From: Pseudomonadota bacterium
Lineage (GTDB): Bacteria > Pseudomonadota > Gammaproteobacteria > Pseudomonadales > Oleiphilaceae
Assembly (NCBI GenBank): GCA_002747395.1
Contig: PDPE01000038.1
Span: 1 to 64,000, forward strand
Reading direction: 5' to 3'
DNA: 64,000 nt
In this document: piece after piece, positions 1 to 9,256 of the stretch
How positions within the stretch are numbered: the first letter of the stretch is position 1
How the letters are laid out: each line of letters opens with the position of its first letter
Notes under the pieces: generated by a model
Told to the model about the DNA's origin: nothing
Databases searched by the model: none
What the model saw: only the letters and a program-made list of their open reading frames with translations
Made by a program: the position numbers and the translations under genes

Positions 1-530
1 AACGGGTACCTGTCGACAGTGAATGGCAAAAGGTGAAGTATATGGTGTTTGACCTGCCGGAAAACCCGTTTACGTTTACTCGGCGCCTGCAGATACTGTC
101 TGGCCTGATTGAGCAAACCAATATCCCCTGGCTGAATGAGGTAGCACAATATCGGGTAACAGACCAGTCCCGACTTTATTCCAGATTGTCGGATATTGTC
201 CGTTCCGGTGGGGAAGGATTGATGCTGCAGCATCAAGATGCGTACTATCAGTCAGGTCGAACTGATCGGCTGTTAAAGCTGAAAGTTCGTCTGGATGCAG
301 AAGCACGGGTTATCGATCACATAGGCGGTAAAGGCAAATACAAAAATCAGCTTGGTGCATTGGTAGTAAGAACCAAAGAGGGCAGGGAATTCAAAATTGG
401 CACCGGGTTGTCGGATGCAGACCGTCAGAATCCGCCACCGATAGGCAGTTGGATCACCTATGAATACAGCGGGTTGACCGCTCACGGCTTGCCGCGTTTT
501 GCATCTTTCAAGAGAATCCGGGCATATTGA
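1..530 (+). CDS. ATP-dependent DNA ligase, C-terminal part (5' truncated by window edge)
   Basis: The reading frame is open from the first bases of the window to a TGA at 528-530, so this is the 3' part of a gene beginning upstream. It carries late motifs of the ATP-dependent ligase nucleotidyltransferase fold: GGEGLMLQ (motif IV) and LLKLKVR (motif V, with the lysine that contacts the nucleotide), followed by a short OB-fold-like end (IGSWITYEYSGLT, LPRFASFKRIR). The short tail and lack of extra C-terminal domains fit the small bacterial ligases (Lig E type, often exported) that seal nicks as accessory enzymes beside NAD+-dependent LigA. The adenylated lysine and any signal peptide lie outside the window, so cellular location cannot be judged. 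Confidence 0.85.
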   Translation, partial: RVPVDSEWQKVKYMVFDLPENPFTFTRRLQILSGLIEQTNIPWLNEVAQYRVTDQSRLYSRLSDIVRSGGEGLMLQHQDAYYQSGRTDRLLKLKVRLDAEARVIDHIGGKGKYKNQLGALVVRTKEGREFKIGTGLSDADRQNPPPIGSWITYEYSGLTAHGLPRFASFKRIRAY

Positions 531-578
531 AAACACGGTAACCTGAAGAATATGGATATCTGATGGATGCTCTGCGAT

Positions 579-3500
579 TCATTGATGCCCGGGTTCAGGA
601 CTGGCCTGAACCATCAGGTTGCCGGGTTCACTCTTATATCCAGGGTTCACTCTTATATCCAAAGGTTGTGTGGTATCCAGGTGGACATCCCTTTGCGGGT
701 AGGAGATCGGAATCTCCGCCTCATTCAGGGCATTGTAGATGGCGAGGTGCAATTCACTCAGGGTGGACATCCGGTTTTCATTTTTTGCCACGAATGCGCG
801 TAGAGTGATAATCAGTGCGTTGTCGCCCAGACTCTCAAAATATACAGTCGGGGCGGGGTCGGGCAGCACCTGGGGGTGATCCTGTGCCAGGCGGGCCATA
901 ATTGTCATGGCCTTTTCCACATCGGAGCCGTAGGCGACACCTGCAGTGATTATCAGGCGGGTGGTCTGATCCGACAGTGTCCAGTTGAGCAATCGACTGG
1001 TGATAAACTCCTTGTTGGGTACAAGCAGTTCTTTATGATCCCAGTTTCGAATCGTTGTGGCCCGGATTTTAATTCGGGTCACGACGCCGTCAGTATCACC
1101 CACTGTGACCACATCTCCCACTCGAATCGGGCGTTCGAACAGGATAATCAGGCCACTGATAAAATTGGCGACAATTTCCTGCAGGCCAAATCCTATTCCC
1201 ACACTTAATGCCGCTGCCAGCCATTGAAGTTGGGTCCAGCTGGCCCCCATTCTGTTTAATACTACCAGAAAGCCAATGGCAACAATCAGGTAGCCCAGGA
1301 GTGTGCGTGTTGTATAGAGGCCACCCTGGTTGTTTTTCATATAAGGCAGCAACATAAACTCCAGTAAAGCTGGCAGGCGTTTGGCTGCGATGAATGTAAC
1401 GGTAATAATGAATACAGAGAGTCCGAGATTGAACAGGGAAACGGCATGATCGATCTCTCTGCCATCTTCAATCCGGGTGTAATGCCATAAGGTGAACTCA
1501 TCAAGAATACTGAAAGCGGGCAGAATATCTGCCCAGATCAGCCAAAATCCGATAGCACCGCCCACAGCAAGGCCCGTGTTCAGTAACTCCTTTGCTCCCT
1601 TGCTGACTGCATCGATATCAATTTTGGGTTCCTCAACTTCCAGCAATGAATCGGTAGCGGAAGCCTCTGCAGATGACTCCTGGGCCTTTTGGCGAGCCGC
1701 AGCTCGCCGTTCCAGTGCATTTTTATATGCCAGTTGACGACTGGCCAATGTCAGCCAGCGTATCACAAGCTGGTGAATCAGTATCAGAACAATCACAAGT
1801 CCGAATGTATCCATAATCTTTAAACACAGGGTGCCTACCGTATAAAGGTAGCCGGCCAGCCCGGCAAGGCCAAACAGCAGTGGAGTAAAAAGGAAAAAAT
1901 AGCCCAGTGCTGTACTGAATAGTTTTCCGGTTGACCGGGTGTCTGACCGGGCTGCCTTTGTTTCTCTCTGTTTTAGCAGCGTGGAGAGCAGGCAATAGCT
2001 TGAAAGCACCATGGTAACCAGAAATGAGAGATGAGGTAGTGCACCTGACAGGGTGCCAAAATCGTAACCGAGCAATATGAGTGAAAGAAGCATTGCCGGA
2101 ATAAACAGGTACAGAAGCTTGTCCATCGCCAGTTTGATCTGATCAACGGTGGTGCCGGTCCATTTGAAATGGACGCGCAACAAACCATCGCTTCGGCAGG
2201 ATTGGCGAATCAGTTGCACAAAAAACAATTGCAGCGCGACGGGGGGTAATATGGCTCCGATATCTGTCAGCAGATGGCTGGCCCTTATTGAAGACTGGAT
2301 TGCCAGAGCAAACAGGGTTATGGTCAATGGTAACGGTGAGGCCAGCACGACCGAAAGTAGCAATGCTCGCAAGGTATAGTTGAATGAATCTGTGGTCAGG
2401 CGTTTAAGAGGCCGGGCTGATGCGGACAAGGCGGATATCAGTACTTTGCGTTTTGACACCAATACCAGAAGGGCAACAATACCAATCCCTGTCGCCAGAC
2501 TGTTTGTCACCAGAATCTGGCGCAGATCCCCGGCCAGCAGGTGTAACCTGGAGAGAGACAGGAGTTCCACAAGTTGTTCAGGGGTTTGGCTCAGTAACTC
2601 AATATTCACCGCTTGCGAGCTTTTTACCCAGAGCAGGTGCTTTGTAATAAAGTCCTGGTATTTCTCCATGAGCGAAACCAGTTCCCGCACGGAATAATCC
2701 AGATTGCCCAACGCCCTCAAATGTTTTTGTTCAGACGCGATCACTCTGTCCAGGATGGTTTTTCGGTTTTCCAACAAAGAGTGCAACTCTTTATCCACCT
2801 CAGCGGACTGAGGTGTGTTTTTTGTCATTTGCGATATGATTCCGGCCACATTGCGGAGACTGCGTCTTTCTTCCTCATATTGTATTCTTTTCAGGCCAAT
2901 CTCGGAGAGTCGCTGCTCACTCGTCAACTTTAACCAGTTATTCAGGGAAATAGCGGCAATACGGCGCCGGTCTTCAAGCAGAACCTGCCCCATTGCCTGG
3001 CTCAGCCCCGCCACTTCGATTTTTTTACGGGTGGCGGAAAAATCGTCTCGTAAATGCTGGATCGTTTCGCTTACACTCTGACCATGCTGGTTAACCTTTG
3101 CCAGTTTTTCCGCAATATTTCGCAATTCATTGCTTAAAGACAGATTTTTTGTTGCCAGATTGGTGATAATCGGCGTCTTGTTGGCTATATTTTGTTCTGC
3201 TTTAACTGCTTTTTTCCGAAACTCATCGGCATCTTTAACGCGCCGATTGGCCAGCGTTTTCTCCAGACTTACGATCTGGCCACGACCAATTTCCAACCTG
3301 TGTTGCAGCAAGTCGATCTCTGCATTGATAAAGTCCAGCAGTACGGGATTGTGTGCCAGTTCAGCTTCAAGCGCGAGGGTTTGGGATTCGACCAGACGCG
3401 TCTGAAGTTCGCTTTGCCACCGTTTAATGGTGTTACCCAGATCCTGTTTGGTCTCGGGGGAGACGCCGGGATAACGAAAACGGGGTGACAGATCAAACCG

Positions 3501-4064
3501 GGGCAATGAGGAAAGTTGTTGTCTGATTTGCTGCGGTCGGTTTTGTCGGGCAGTCAACTGTTCCTGCAACCTGGATAGTTGAGTTTCCAATGTCGTTTGT
3601 TGACTGATGGTATCGGCCAGTCGTTGTTCAATTTTTTCAATTGGTTCGTTGTCATTGATAGTCAGATCAGTATTTGGCGGGTGACGTTCCAGTCGTTTGG
3701 TTTTTTGTTCAATCTGCCGTATCTGGTCGGGCAGTTGACTGGTTGATTCACGATAGTCAGCCGTTTGCCGTTCGAATTCTTCAACTTGTTGCAGTCCTTT
3801 AAGTATGGTTGCCAGTTGATTGGTTAATCCGGTTTTTCGCGATTCACTCAATGCTGTGTTTTTGGCAAGCTGTTCCAGTCCGGCTTCAATCTGCTCCTTG
3901 TCGAGGGTAGCCCGGGCTGGCAGGCATAACAAAAGCAAAAGCAAAAGCAATGGCAGTAGCAATGCGACCGGACAACAGCTCTGGTTACAATCAGCTTTTC
4001 TGAAAAGCCGCATATTCAATACCCCGGTTGATGACCGACTGGTGGACATCCTGTTGTTTTTCAT
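579..4064 (-). CDS. mscK: MscK/KefA-type mechanosensitive channel
   Basis: This 1161-residue inner-membrane protein has the MscK/MscM layout: signal peptide with a long Leu run (about residues 31-46), a large periplasmic coiled-coil region (about 55-510), many membrane helices (about 520-960) and a C-terminal MscS module. The MscS pore helix and beta domain are visible as SVGIGFGLQEIVANFISGL and ERPIRVGDVVTVGDTDGVVT. Such channels open under membrane tension to release ions in hypo-osmotic shock. ATG at 4064 follows AGGAAC at good spacing. The Leu run is encoded by hexamer repeats (GCTTTT on the coding strand, 3928-3955). The extreme C-terminus is read through a 19-bp tandem duplication (624-661) in two different frames. 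MscM is the alternative subfamily; the periplasmic part looks nearer MscK. Confidence 0.88.
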   Translation of the reverse strand: MKNNRMSTSRSSTGVLNMRLFRKADCNQSCCPVALLLPLLLLLLLLCLPARATLDKEQIEAGLEQLAKNTALSESRKTGLTNQLATILKGLQQVEEFERQTADYRESTSQLPDQIRQIEQKTKRLERHPPNTDLTINDNEPIEKIEQRLADTISQQTTLETQLSRLQEQLTARQNRPQQIRQQLSSLPRFDLSPRFRYPGVSPETKQDLGNTIKRWQSELQTRLVESQTLALEAELAHNPVLLDFINAEIDLLQHRLEIGRGQIVSLEKTLANRRVKDADEFRKKAVKAEQNIANKTPIITNLATKNLSLSNELRNIAEKLAKVNQHGQSVSETIQHLRDDFSATRKKIEVAGLSQAMGQVLLEDRRRIAAISLNNWLKLTSEQRLSEIGLKRIQYEEERRSLRNVAGIISQMTKNTPQSAEVDKELHSLLENRKTILDRVIASEQKHLRALGNLDYSVRELVSLMEKYQDFITKHLLWVKSSQAVNIELLSQTPEQLVELLSLSRLHLLAGDLRQILVTNSLATGIGIVALLVLVSKRKVLISALSASARPLKRLTTDSFNYTLRALLLSVVLASPLPLTITLFALAIQSSIRASHLLTDIGAILPPVALQLFFVQLIRQSCRSDGLLRVHFKWTGTTVDQIKLAMDKLLYLFIPAMLLSLILLGYDFGTLSGALPHLSFLVTMVLSSYCLLSTLLKQRETKAARSDTRSTGKLFSTALGYFFLFTPLLFGLAGLAGYLYTVGTLCLKIMDTFGLVIVLILIHQLVIRWLTLASRQLAYKNALERRAAARQKAQESSAEASATDSLLEVEEPKIDIDAVSKGAKELLNTGLAVGGAIGFWLIWADILPAFSILDEFTLWHYTRIEDGREIDHAVSLFNLGLSVFIITVTFIAAKRLPALLEFMLLPYMKNNQGGLYTTRTLLGYLIVAIGFLVVLNRMGASWTQLQWLAAALSVGIGFGLQEIVANFISGLIILFERPIRVGDVVTVGDTDGVVTRIKIRATTIRNWDHKELLVPNKEFITSRLLNWTLSDQTTRLIITAGVAYGSDVEKAMTIMARLAQDHPQVLPDPAPTVYFESLGDNALIITLRAFVAKNENRMSTLSELHLAIYNALNEAEIPISYPQRDVHLDTTQPLDIRVNPGYKSEPGNLMVQASPEPGHQ
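624..661. repeat. Perfect 19-bp tandem duplication in the mscK 3' end
   Basis: GGGTTCACTCTTATATCCA occurs at 624-642 and again, directly abutting, at 643-661. Because 19 is not a multiple of 3, the same bases are read as DIRVNP in one copy and GYKSEP in the next on the coding (minus) strand, so the duplication shifted the frame of the last roughly 20 codons. Confidence 0.95.
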
Positions 4065-4185
4065 TGTACTTGTTCCTGCCTATGGTAACGGGTGCCAACG
4101 ACTGGTTTTTATGCAGGATTATTAGTATGCTTTGTTATGGGAGAGTTAACTCCAAATAACAAGCCGGCGCGAATAATCGAGTCAC

Positions 4186-4215
4186 TCCCAATATCCAGGC
4201 CAGTCCCAATATCCA
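4186..4215. repeat. 12-bp direct repeat upstream of glgX
   Basis: TCCCAATATCCA occurs at 4186-4197 and 4204-4215 (18-bp period) in the 163-bp divergent gap between mscK and glgX. The second copy abuts the glgX ribosome-binding region (AAGAGAAG before the ATG at 4228). Confidence 0.8.
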
Positions 4216-4227
4216 AGAGAAGCCCGT

Positions 4228-6297
4228 ATGTCATACCATAGTGAAAATGGCCGATCGTTTCCACTCGGTGCTCAAATCGTTTCTGGAGGAGTCAACTTTT
4301 CGTTGTTTTCCCGGGACGCCACTTTTGTCGAACTTCTTTTATTTGACGACGCAAATGATAAAAAAGCGGAGCGAGTGGTTCGTTTGGACCCTTCAGTCAA
4401 CAGAACCGGTAATTATTGGCATACCTTTGTACCCGGCCTGGAGGCGGGTCAGCTTTATGGCTACCGTGTCAACGGCCCCTACGATCCTCACCGGGGACTG
4501 CTGTTTAATCCTCAAAAAGTATTGCTGGATCCCTACGCCAGGGCGGTGGTCACGGGCTCCAATTACAGTCGTGAGGCAGCAACAAGAGAGGGAGACAACG
4601 TCGCACAATGCATGAAGAGTGTTGTGGTCGACCAACGGGCACAATGGCAGGATCTGGGGCCGATTAATCGGAACCTGGAAGAAATTGTTATTTACGAAAT
4701 GCACGTAAAGGGGTTTACAGCACATCCCTCTTCCGGTGTCAGTGAAGAGAAACGGGGCACCTATGCCGGGGTGATCGAGAAAATACCCTATTTGCAGGAG
4801 CTGGGTGTCACCGCCGTTGAGTTGCTTCCGATACAGCAGTTCGACCCCCAGGACAGTCCCGGGGGCAATCTGACGAATTATTGGGGCTATTCACCCATCA
4901 GCTTTTTTGCCGTACATCAGGGGTACAGTTCGGATAAAACTCCCCTCGGTGCAATTCAGGAGTTCAGAAATATGGTGCGGGCACTGCACCAGGCCGGGAT
5001 TGAAGTTTACCTTGATGTTGTATTTAACCATACCGCTGAAGGCGGATGGGGCGGGCCGACACTGAGTTATAAAGGCATACAGAACAACACCTATTATATC
5101 TTTGATCAGGCCAGTCTTGAGTTTGCCAATTACAGTGGCTGTGGCAATACGTTCAATGCCAATAACTCTGTGGCCCGCAGAATGATTCGTGACAACCTTA
5201 AATACTGGGCGCAAGAGATGCACATTGACGGGTTCCGTTTCGACCTGGCATCCATTTTGACTCGGGATTCTTTCGGCAATGTGCTGAGCGACCCTCCGGT
5301 TCTCTGGTCTATCGAGTCCGATCCGGTTCTCGCCGGCACAAAAATTATTGCGGAGGCCTGGGATGCGGCGGGCCTGTATCAGGTTGGACACTTTGTCGGT
5401 GGCCGGTGGCAGGAATGGAATGGGCGATTTCGTGATCATGTGCGTCGTTTTATCAAAGGTGACTCTGGTGTCATCAGTGATTTTGCCGACAGTGTGATAG
5501 GTTCGCCGCGATTGTACTATGAGCAACGTGCGACTCCTCACAGATCGGTAAATTTCGTTACAGCGCATGATGGTTTTACCCTTAATGATCTGGTGAGTTA
5601 CAACGATAAGCATAACGAAGCAAATGAAGAATCGAACCGTGATGGAGAAAACACGAACCTTAGCTGGAATTGCGGTGTTGAAGGGCCGACCGGGCTGCCT
5701 GGTGTCAACAGGTTGCGGCGTCGACAAATGAAGAATTTTATCAGTATTCTGATGATATCCATGGGTACGCCAATGCTAAGCATGGGAGATGAAGTATGCA
5801 GAACCCAGTGCGGCAACAATAATGCTTATTGTCAGGATAATGCCATTAGCTGGTTCGATTGGGAGCTGGTAAAAAAGAATCAGGACATGTTTCGTTTTAC
5901 CCAAAAACTGATTTATTGGCGCCGAAAACGCAGCACCCGAAAAGTGACTCAGCCTACATTGGCTGATATGTTGGACAAAACGAAAATACAATGGCATGGT
6001 GCGAAGCCGTTTGCACCCGACTGGTCTGACCATTCACATGCGATTGCAGCATCCATTTTGGAGCCAAAAACGGGAGATTTGATGTATGTGGCTGTCAACG
6101 CCCATCACGAGGATATTCTTTTCGAGTTGCCTCAGTCCGAATCCACCCGGTGGTATCGAGTCATCGACACCTCCTTGCCAGGCCCTGAAGACGTTGTTGA
6201 TTTGGAGGATGCAGTCAAATTGGAAGATCAAACAGGCTATTTGTTGACAGCCAGATCAATGCTTGTTTTGATTGCCTATGACAGGGTGAACCCTTGA
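4228..6297 (+). CDS. glgX: Glycogen debranching enzyme GlgX
   Basis: A 689-residue GH13 isoamylase-type enzyme that hydrolyses alpha-1,6 branch points of phosphorylase-trimmed glycogen in the cytoplasm. An N-terminal CBM48-like beta domain (about 10-95) precedes the catalytic barrel. The GH13 signatures are all present: DVVFNHTAEG (region I), DGFRFDLAS (region II with the nucleophile Asp), KIIAEAWDAAG (region III with the acid/base Glu) and FVTAHDGFTLNDLVSYN (region IV). Length is close to other GlgX proteins (about 650-700). The ATG at 4228 follows AAGAGAAG. No glycogen synthase, phosphorylase or branching gene is adjacent, so it is either monocistronic or separated from the rest of the pathway. 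Confidence 0.95.
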   Translation: MSYHSENGRSFPLGAQIVSGGVNFSLFSRDATFVELLLFDDANDKKAERVVRLDPSVNRTGNYWHTFVPGLEAGQLYGYRVNGPYDPHRGLLFNPQKVLLDPYARAVVTGSNYSREAATREGDNVAQCMKSVVVDQRAQWQDLGPINRNLEEIVIYEMHVKGFTAHPSSGVSEEKRGTYAGVIEKIPYLQELGVTAVELLPIQQFDPQDSPGGNLTNYWGYSPISFFAVHQGYSSDKTPLGAIQEFRNMVRALHQAGIEVYLDVVFNHTAEGGWGGPTLSYKGIQNNTYYIFDQASLEFANYSGCGNTFNANNSVARRMIRDNLKYWAQEMHIDGFRFDLASILTRDSFGNVLSDPPVLWSIESDPVLAGTKIIAEAWDAAGLYQVGHFVGGRWQEWNGRFRDHVRRFIKGDSGVISDFADSVIGSPRLYYEQRATPHRSVNFVTAHDGFTLNDLVSYNDKHNEANEESNRDGENTNLSWNCGVEGPTGLPGVNRLRRRQMKNFISILMISMGTPMLSMGDEVCRTQCGNNNAYCQDNAISWFDWELVKKNQDMFRFTQKLIYWRRKRSTRKVTQPTLADMLDKTKIQWHGAKPFAPDWSDHSHAIAASILEPKTGDLMYVAVNAHHEDILFELPQSESTRWYRVIDTSLPGPEDVVDLEDAVKLEDQTGYLLTARSMLVLIAYDRVNP

Positions 6298-6433
6298 TCG
6301 CGCCCTGCTGTCGCATCGCTGTTGAACAAAAAGTACTATCGGTTTGAGTTGGTGTAATATGGCGCACCGGGTAATTTTTGACTCTGTTTTCTGCTCTTTA
6401 TTCTATATTTTTTGTTCTCTGTGAGGCATTGCT

Positions 6434-7429
6434 ATGCGAGTTCACCCCTGTTGGTCCGGTTTATTTGTCTGTTTACCTCTCATGGCGGCCGCCTGGGAAA
6501 AAAGTGACAAATGTGTCCTGGACTATGTTGCCAGTGCCGAAAACCAGGTGACTGTGGAAGAGGTGAAGAGAAAGTGTGACTCTTTTGATACAGGTGTGCA
6601 ACTGCCTGAAAGATTACTCAAGGAAAAGGCAACCGAAGAAAACAATTTTGTTATTACCCCCCACAGACAGAATTATATTTTACCTTTCACCAATATGGAC
6701 AAGCCCAATCAGGCCCCATACACCAGTCGTAATATCTATCCGGATGTCAAGGAGCCAATTCAGAAGCAGGAAGCCAAGCTTCAGATCAGTTTGAAAGTGC
6801 CACTGACCTATATGGATCTGTTGACTCGTGACGACGGGATTTATTTCGGCTTTACGCTGAAATCATTCTGGCAGGTTTATAACAGCGAGATTTCCGCTCC
6901 GTTCAGGGAAACCAACTATCAGCCGGAAATTTTCTATCAGGCTGCGATTCCGTCAAATTTTTTGGGGGGAGTCTGGTTCACTCGCATAGGGCTTGAGCAC
7001 CAGTCGAATGGTCGCAGTCAATATCTCAGCAGAAGCTGGAACCGGGTATTCGCAGGGCTTGGCTTTCAGAGGAATAACTGGGTGCTGTTTGTACAACCCT
7101 GGTATCGCCTGGAAGAAAAAGAAAAGTATGATGATGGTGATCCCTTGACCCCGCCGCAGGCGAAAGGGGATGATAACCCGGATATCAGTGATTATATGGG
7201 GCACTTTGAATTTATGGCAGTATTCAAGCAGGAACGAATGCAGTATTCGGCTCTGACCCGTTTTAGCCCCAAAGGCAAAGGTGCCCTTGAACTGGATATG
7301 AGTTTTCCGCTTTGGGGTCGATTGAAGGGCTATGTACAGTATTTTAACGGGTATGGTGAAAGCCTGATCGATTACAATCACCGGGTTCAACGCATCGGTC
7401 TGGGCGTATTGTTGACAGATATTCTCTAG
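6434..7429 (+). CDS. pldA: Outer-membrane phospholipase A (OMPLA)
   Basis: A 331-residue precursor of the outer-membrane beta-barrel phospholipase A1, which dimerises with calcium and hydrolyses phospholipids that reach the outer leaflet. A short signal peptide (about residues 1-20, ending in MAAAW) is followed by a periplasmic extension rich in charged residues. The barrel holds the family active-site signature GLEHQSNGRSQYLSRSWNR, which supplies the catalytic His and Ser of HxSNG and the downstream Asn of SRSWNR. Strand-like alternating sequence continues to the end. GAGG precedes the ATG. Monocistronic by spacing, 136 bp after glgX and 183 bp before the kinase gene. Confidence 0.93.
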   Translation: MRVHPCWSGLFVCLPLMAAAWEKSDKCVLDYVASAENQVTVEEVKRKCDSFDTGVQLPERLLKEKATEENNFVITPHRQNYILPFTNMDKPNQAPYTSRNIYPDVKEPIQKQEAKLQISLKVPLTYMDLLTRDDGIYFGFTLKSFWQVYNSEISAPFRETNYQPEIFYQAAIPSNFLGGVWFTRIGLEHQSNGRSQYLSRSWNRVFAGLGFQRNNWVLFVQPWYRLEEKEKYDDGDPLTPPQAKGDDNPDISDYMGHFEFMAVFKQERMQYSALTRFSPKGKGALELDMSFPLWGRLKGYVQYFNGYGESLIDYNHRVQRIGLGVLLTDIL

Positions 7430-7612
7430 GCTGTGTTGTGTGTGGGTTTTAACACGAGTTCAGGCTGGCAGGGATTGCCGATATCGCTATTTTCTGTGAA
7501 ACAGGATTGATTTTGTCCAATTGAGATTAATTTTCACAAGACACTTTCTGATCACCTCCCTGTGTTATAAACTTTCCACCAACTTTCACAGACTAATGAT
7601 GACAGATTACTG

Positions 7613-9067
7613 ATGAAAAAATACCTGTTTCTTGCGCTCGTTGTTGCACTGATACTTTATTTTACCGGGTTGTTCACCGACTTTATTCAACTGTTCAAGC
7701 TGGAAGATGGCCATACCAATTGGCAGTATGTGGCCAACTGGTCGAGCGGTATCCTGATCCTGGCTTTGACAATTACCGTTGGTGTCCTGTTTTTCAGCCG
7801 TGCTGAAACAGCCAGAGCCAATCTTGAGCTTACAGCAATCAGGAACGATCTTGAAATTCGCGTGCAGGAACGCACGGCAACCCTGGATGAGTCCAATCGC
7901 CTTTTGAAAGAGGAGATTGAGCAGCATCTGGAAACAACCAACCGTTTGCACGCTTCGGAAACCTACATTAAAAATGTTCTGGAATCGATGCCTACCATGC
8001 TGGTCGGGTTAAATGCCAGGGGTGAAATTACCCACTGGAACAAAAAGGCGGAAAAAAACACAGGTATTGCAGTGAAAGATGCACTGGGCAAGTACCTGTG
8101 GGATGCCTACCCGATTATCACAGTCACCAAAGGACAGGTCAGTGAGGCATTGGAAAAAAATGTGACCTTGAATTTCAAGCAGAGCCAGCGTGACTTGTTT
8201 CACTATGACATTACCATCTACCCGTTGAACGGTTCCATTGAGCCGGGTGTGGTGATTTTGATTGTCGATATGACCAATCAGGTGAAATCGGAAAACAAGT
8301 TGATTCAACGAGACAAAATGTCTGCCATGGGGGAGCTGGCATCTTCCATGGCGCATGATATCAATGTGCCGGTGCAGGCTATTTTTTCTGACCTTTCCCG
8401 CGCTCGGGAGCTGGTAAGGGCCATGTCTGGTCAGGTTCGTTCCGGTTGTGAGCCGTTGTCCGGACAACTGGATCAACTTGACAGGGAACTCCAGGATGTA
8501 AAAAGTCAGGGCAAGCATGCTGCTGCCATCATTTCCAACCTGCTCAATTTTGCCAGTTCCCACGACGACACCAAGCAGGAAGCGTATGTGACCGAAATTA
8601 TGGATCATACCATCGAACTGGCTCGCAGTGCGCTTTCTCTACCCCACGGGTTACGATTTACCGACCTGACAATAGAGCGGGATTACGATCAGGAACTGCC
8701 CTTGCTGCCCTGTTTTGTCTCGGAGATTCAACAGGTGTTTCTCAGCTTGCTCCGTCACTGCTTTTATTCCATTGGCGAGGTTGATCGGGAAGACTTTATT
8801 CCTGTCATCCGGGTACGAGTTCTGGAGTGCTACGATGCACTCTGGATCAAGATTTCTCACAACGGCAAAGGACTTACCAGTGAAGAGCAACAGTACATCT
8901 TTGAGCCTTATTTCAGCAACGAAAAGCCTGAAGTGGAGTACGACGCAGGGAAACGTTTGTCATTCCCGTATTTTATAATGACTGAACACCATAACGGCCA
9001 AATGGCTGTGACCTCGGATATCAATGCGGGTACCACCTTCCATATCCAGCTTCAACTCAATGCCTGA
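7613..9067 (+). CDS. PAS-containing sensor histidine kinase with degenerate ATP-binding boxes
   Basis: A 484-residue membrane protein: helices at about 4-20 and 44-62, a coiled coil with the HAMP/PAS-linker-like run RVQERTATLDE (83-93), a PAS domain (about 115-225) and a HisKA helix with His248 in SMAHDINVPV. The catalytic domain is atypical. The N-box reads QVFLSLLRHCFYSI (375-388) where NLLxNA is expected, the G1 box is SHNGKG with His416 in place of the Asp of DNGxG, and the GLGL box is replaced by a Lys-Arg-Leu-Ser run. The F-box YIFEPYFSNE is intact and H-box Asn251 is present. It may be a pseudokinase, a phosphatase-only sensor or a subfamily with altered nucleotide binding. No receiver gene is adjacent; the nearest CheY-like gene is at 19.9 kb. 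Confidence 0.8.
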   Translation: MKKYLFLALVVALILYFTGLFTDFIQLFKLEDGHTNWQYVANWSSGILILALTITVGVLFFSRAETARANLELTAIRNDLEIRVQERTATLDESNRLLKEEIEQHLETTNRLHASETYIKNVLESMPTMLVGLNARGEITHWNKKAEKNTGIAVKDALGKYLWDAYPIITVTKGQVSEALEKNVTLNFKQSQRDLFHYDITIYPLNGSIEPGVVILIVDMTNQVKSENKLIQRDKMSAMGELASSMAHDINVPVQAIFSDLSRARELVRAMSGQVRSGCEPLSGQLDQLDRELQDVKSQGKHAAAIISNLLNFASSHDDTKQEAYVTEIMDHTIELARSALSLPHGLRFTDLTIERDYDQELPLLPCFVSEIQQVFLSLLRHCFYSIGEVDREDFIPVIRVRVLECYDALWIKISHNGKGLTSEEQQYIFEPYFSNEKPEVEYDAGKRLSFPYFIMTEHHNGQMAVTSDINAGTTFHIQLQLNA

Positions 9068-9256
9068 GCCGGCGCACAAGACCGGCTGGCCTGGTGTCAT
9101 GCACGCAGCTTTCGAAAAAGTAACAGGGCCGATACTTGAGAGCAGGACAGGTACCTGATGACAATTTGATGGCGACAGGGTACCTGGTCGCAATACAGGC
9201 GACAACAATATCGCAACACAGATAACAGCAAGACAGTCAGTTATCCAGACACTCAG

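Noticed and set aside
4891..5727. 278-codon minus-strand open frame
   Set aside because: Entirely antisense to the conserved glgX catalytic core; no family features and no ribosome site.
8009..8608. 199-codon minus-strand open frame
   Set aside because: Antisense to the sensor kinase gene; composition reflects the opposite strand.
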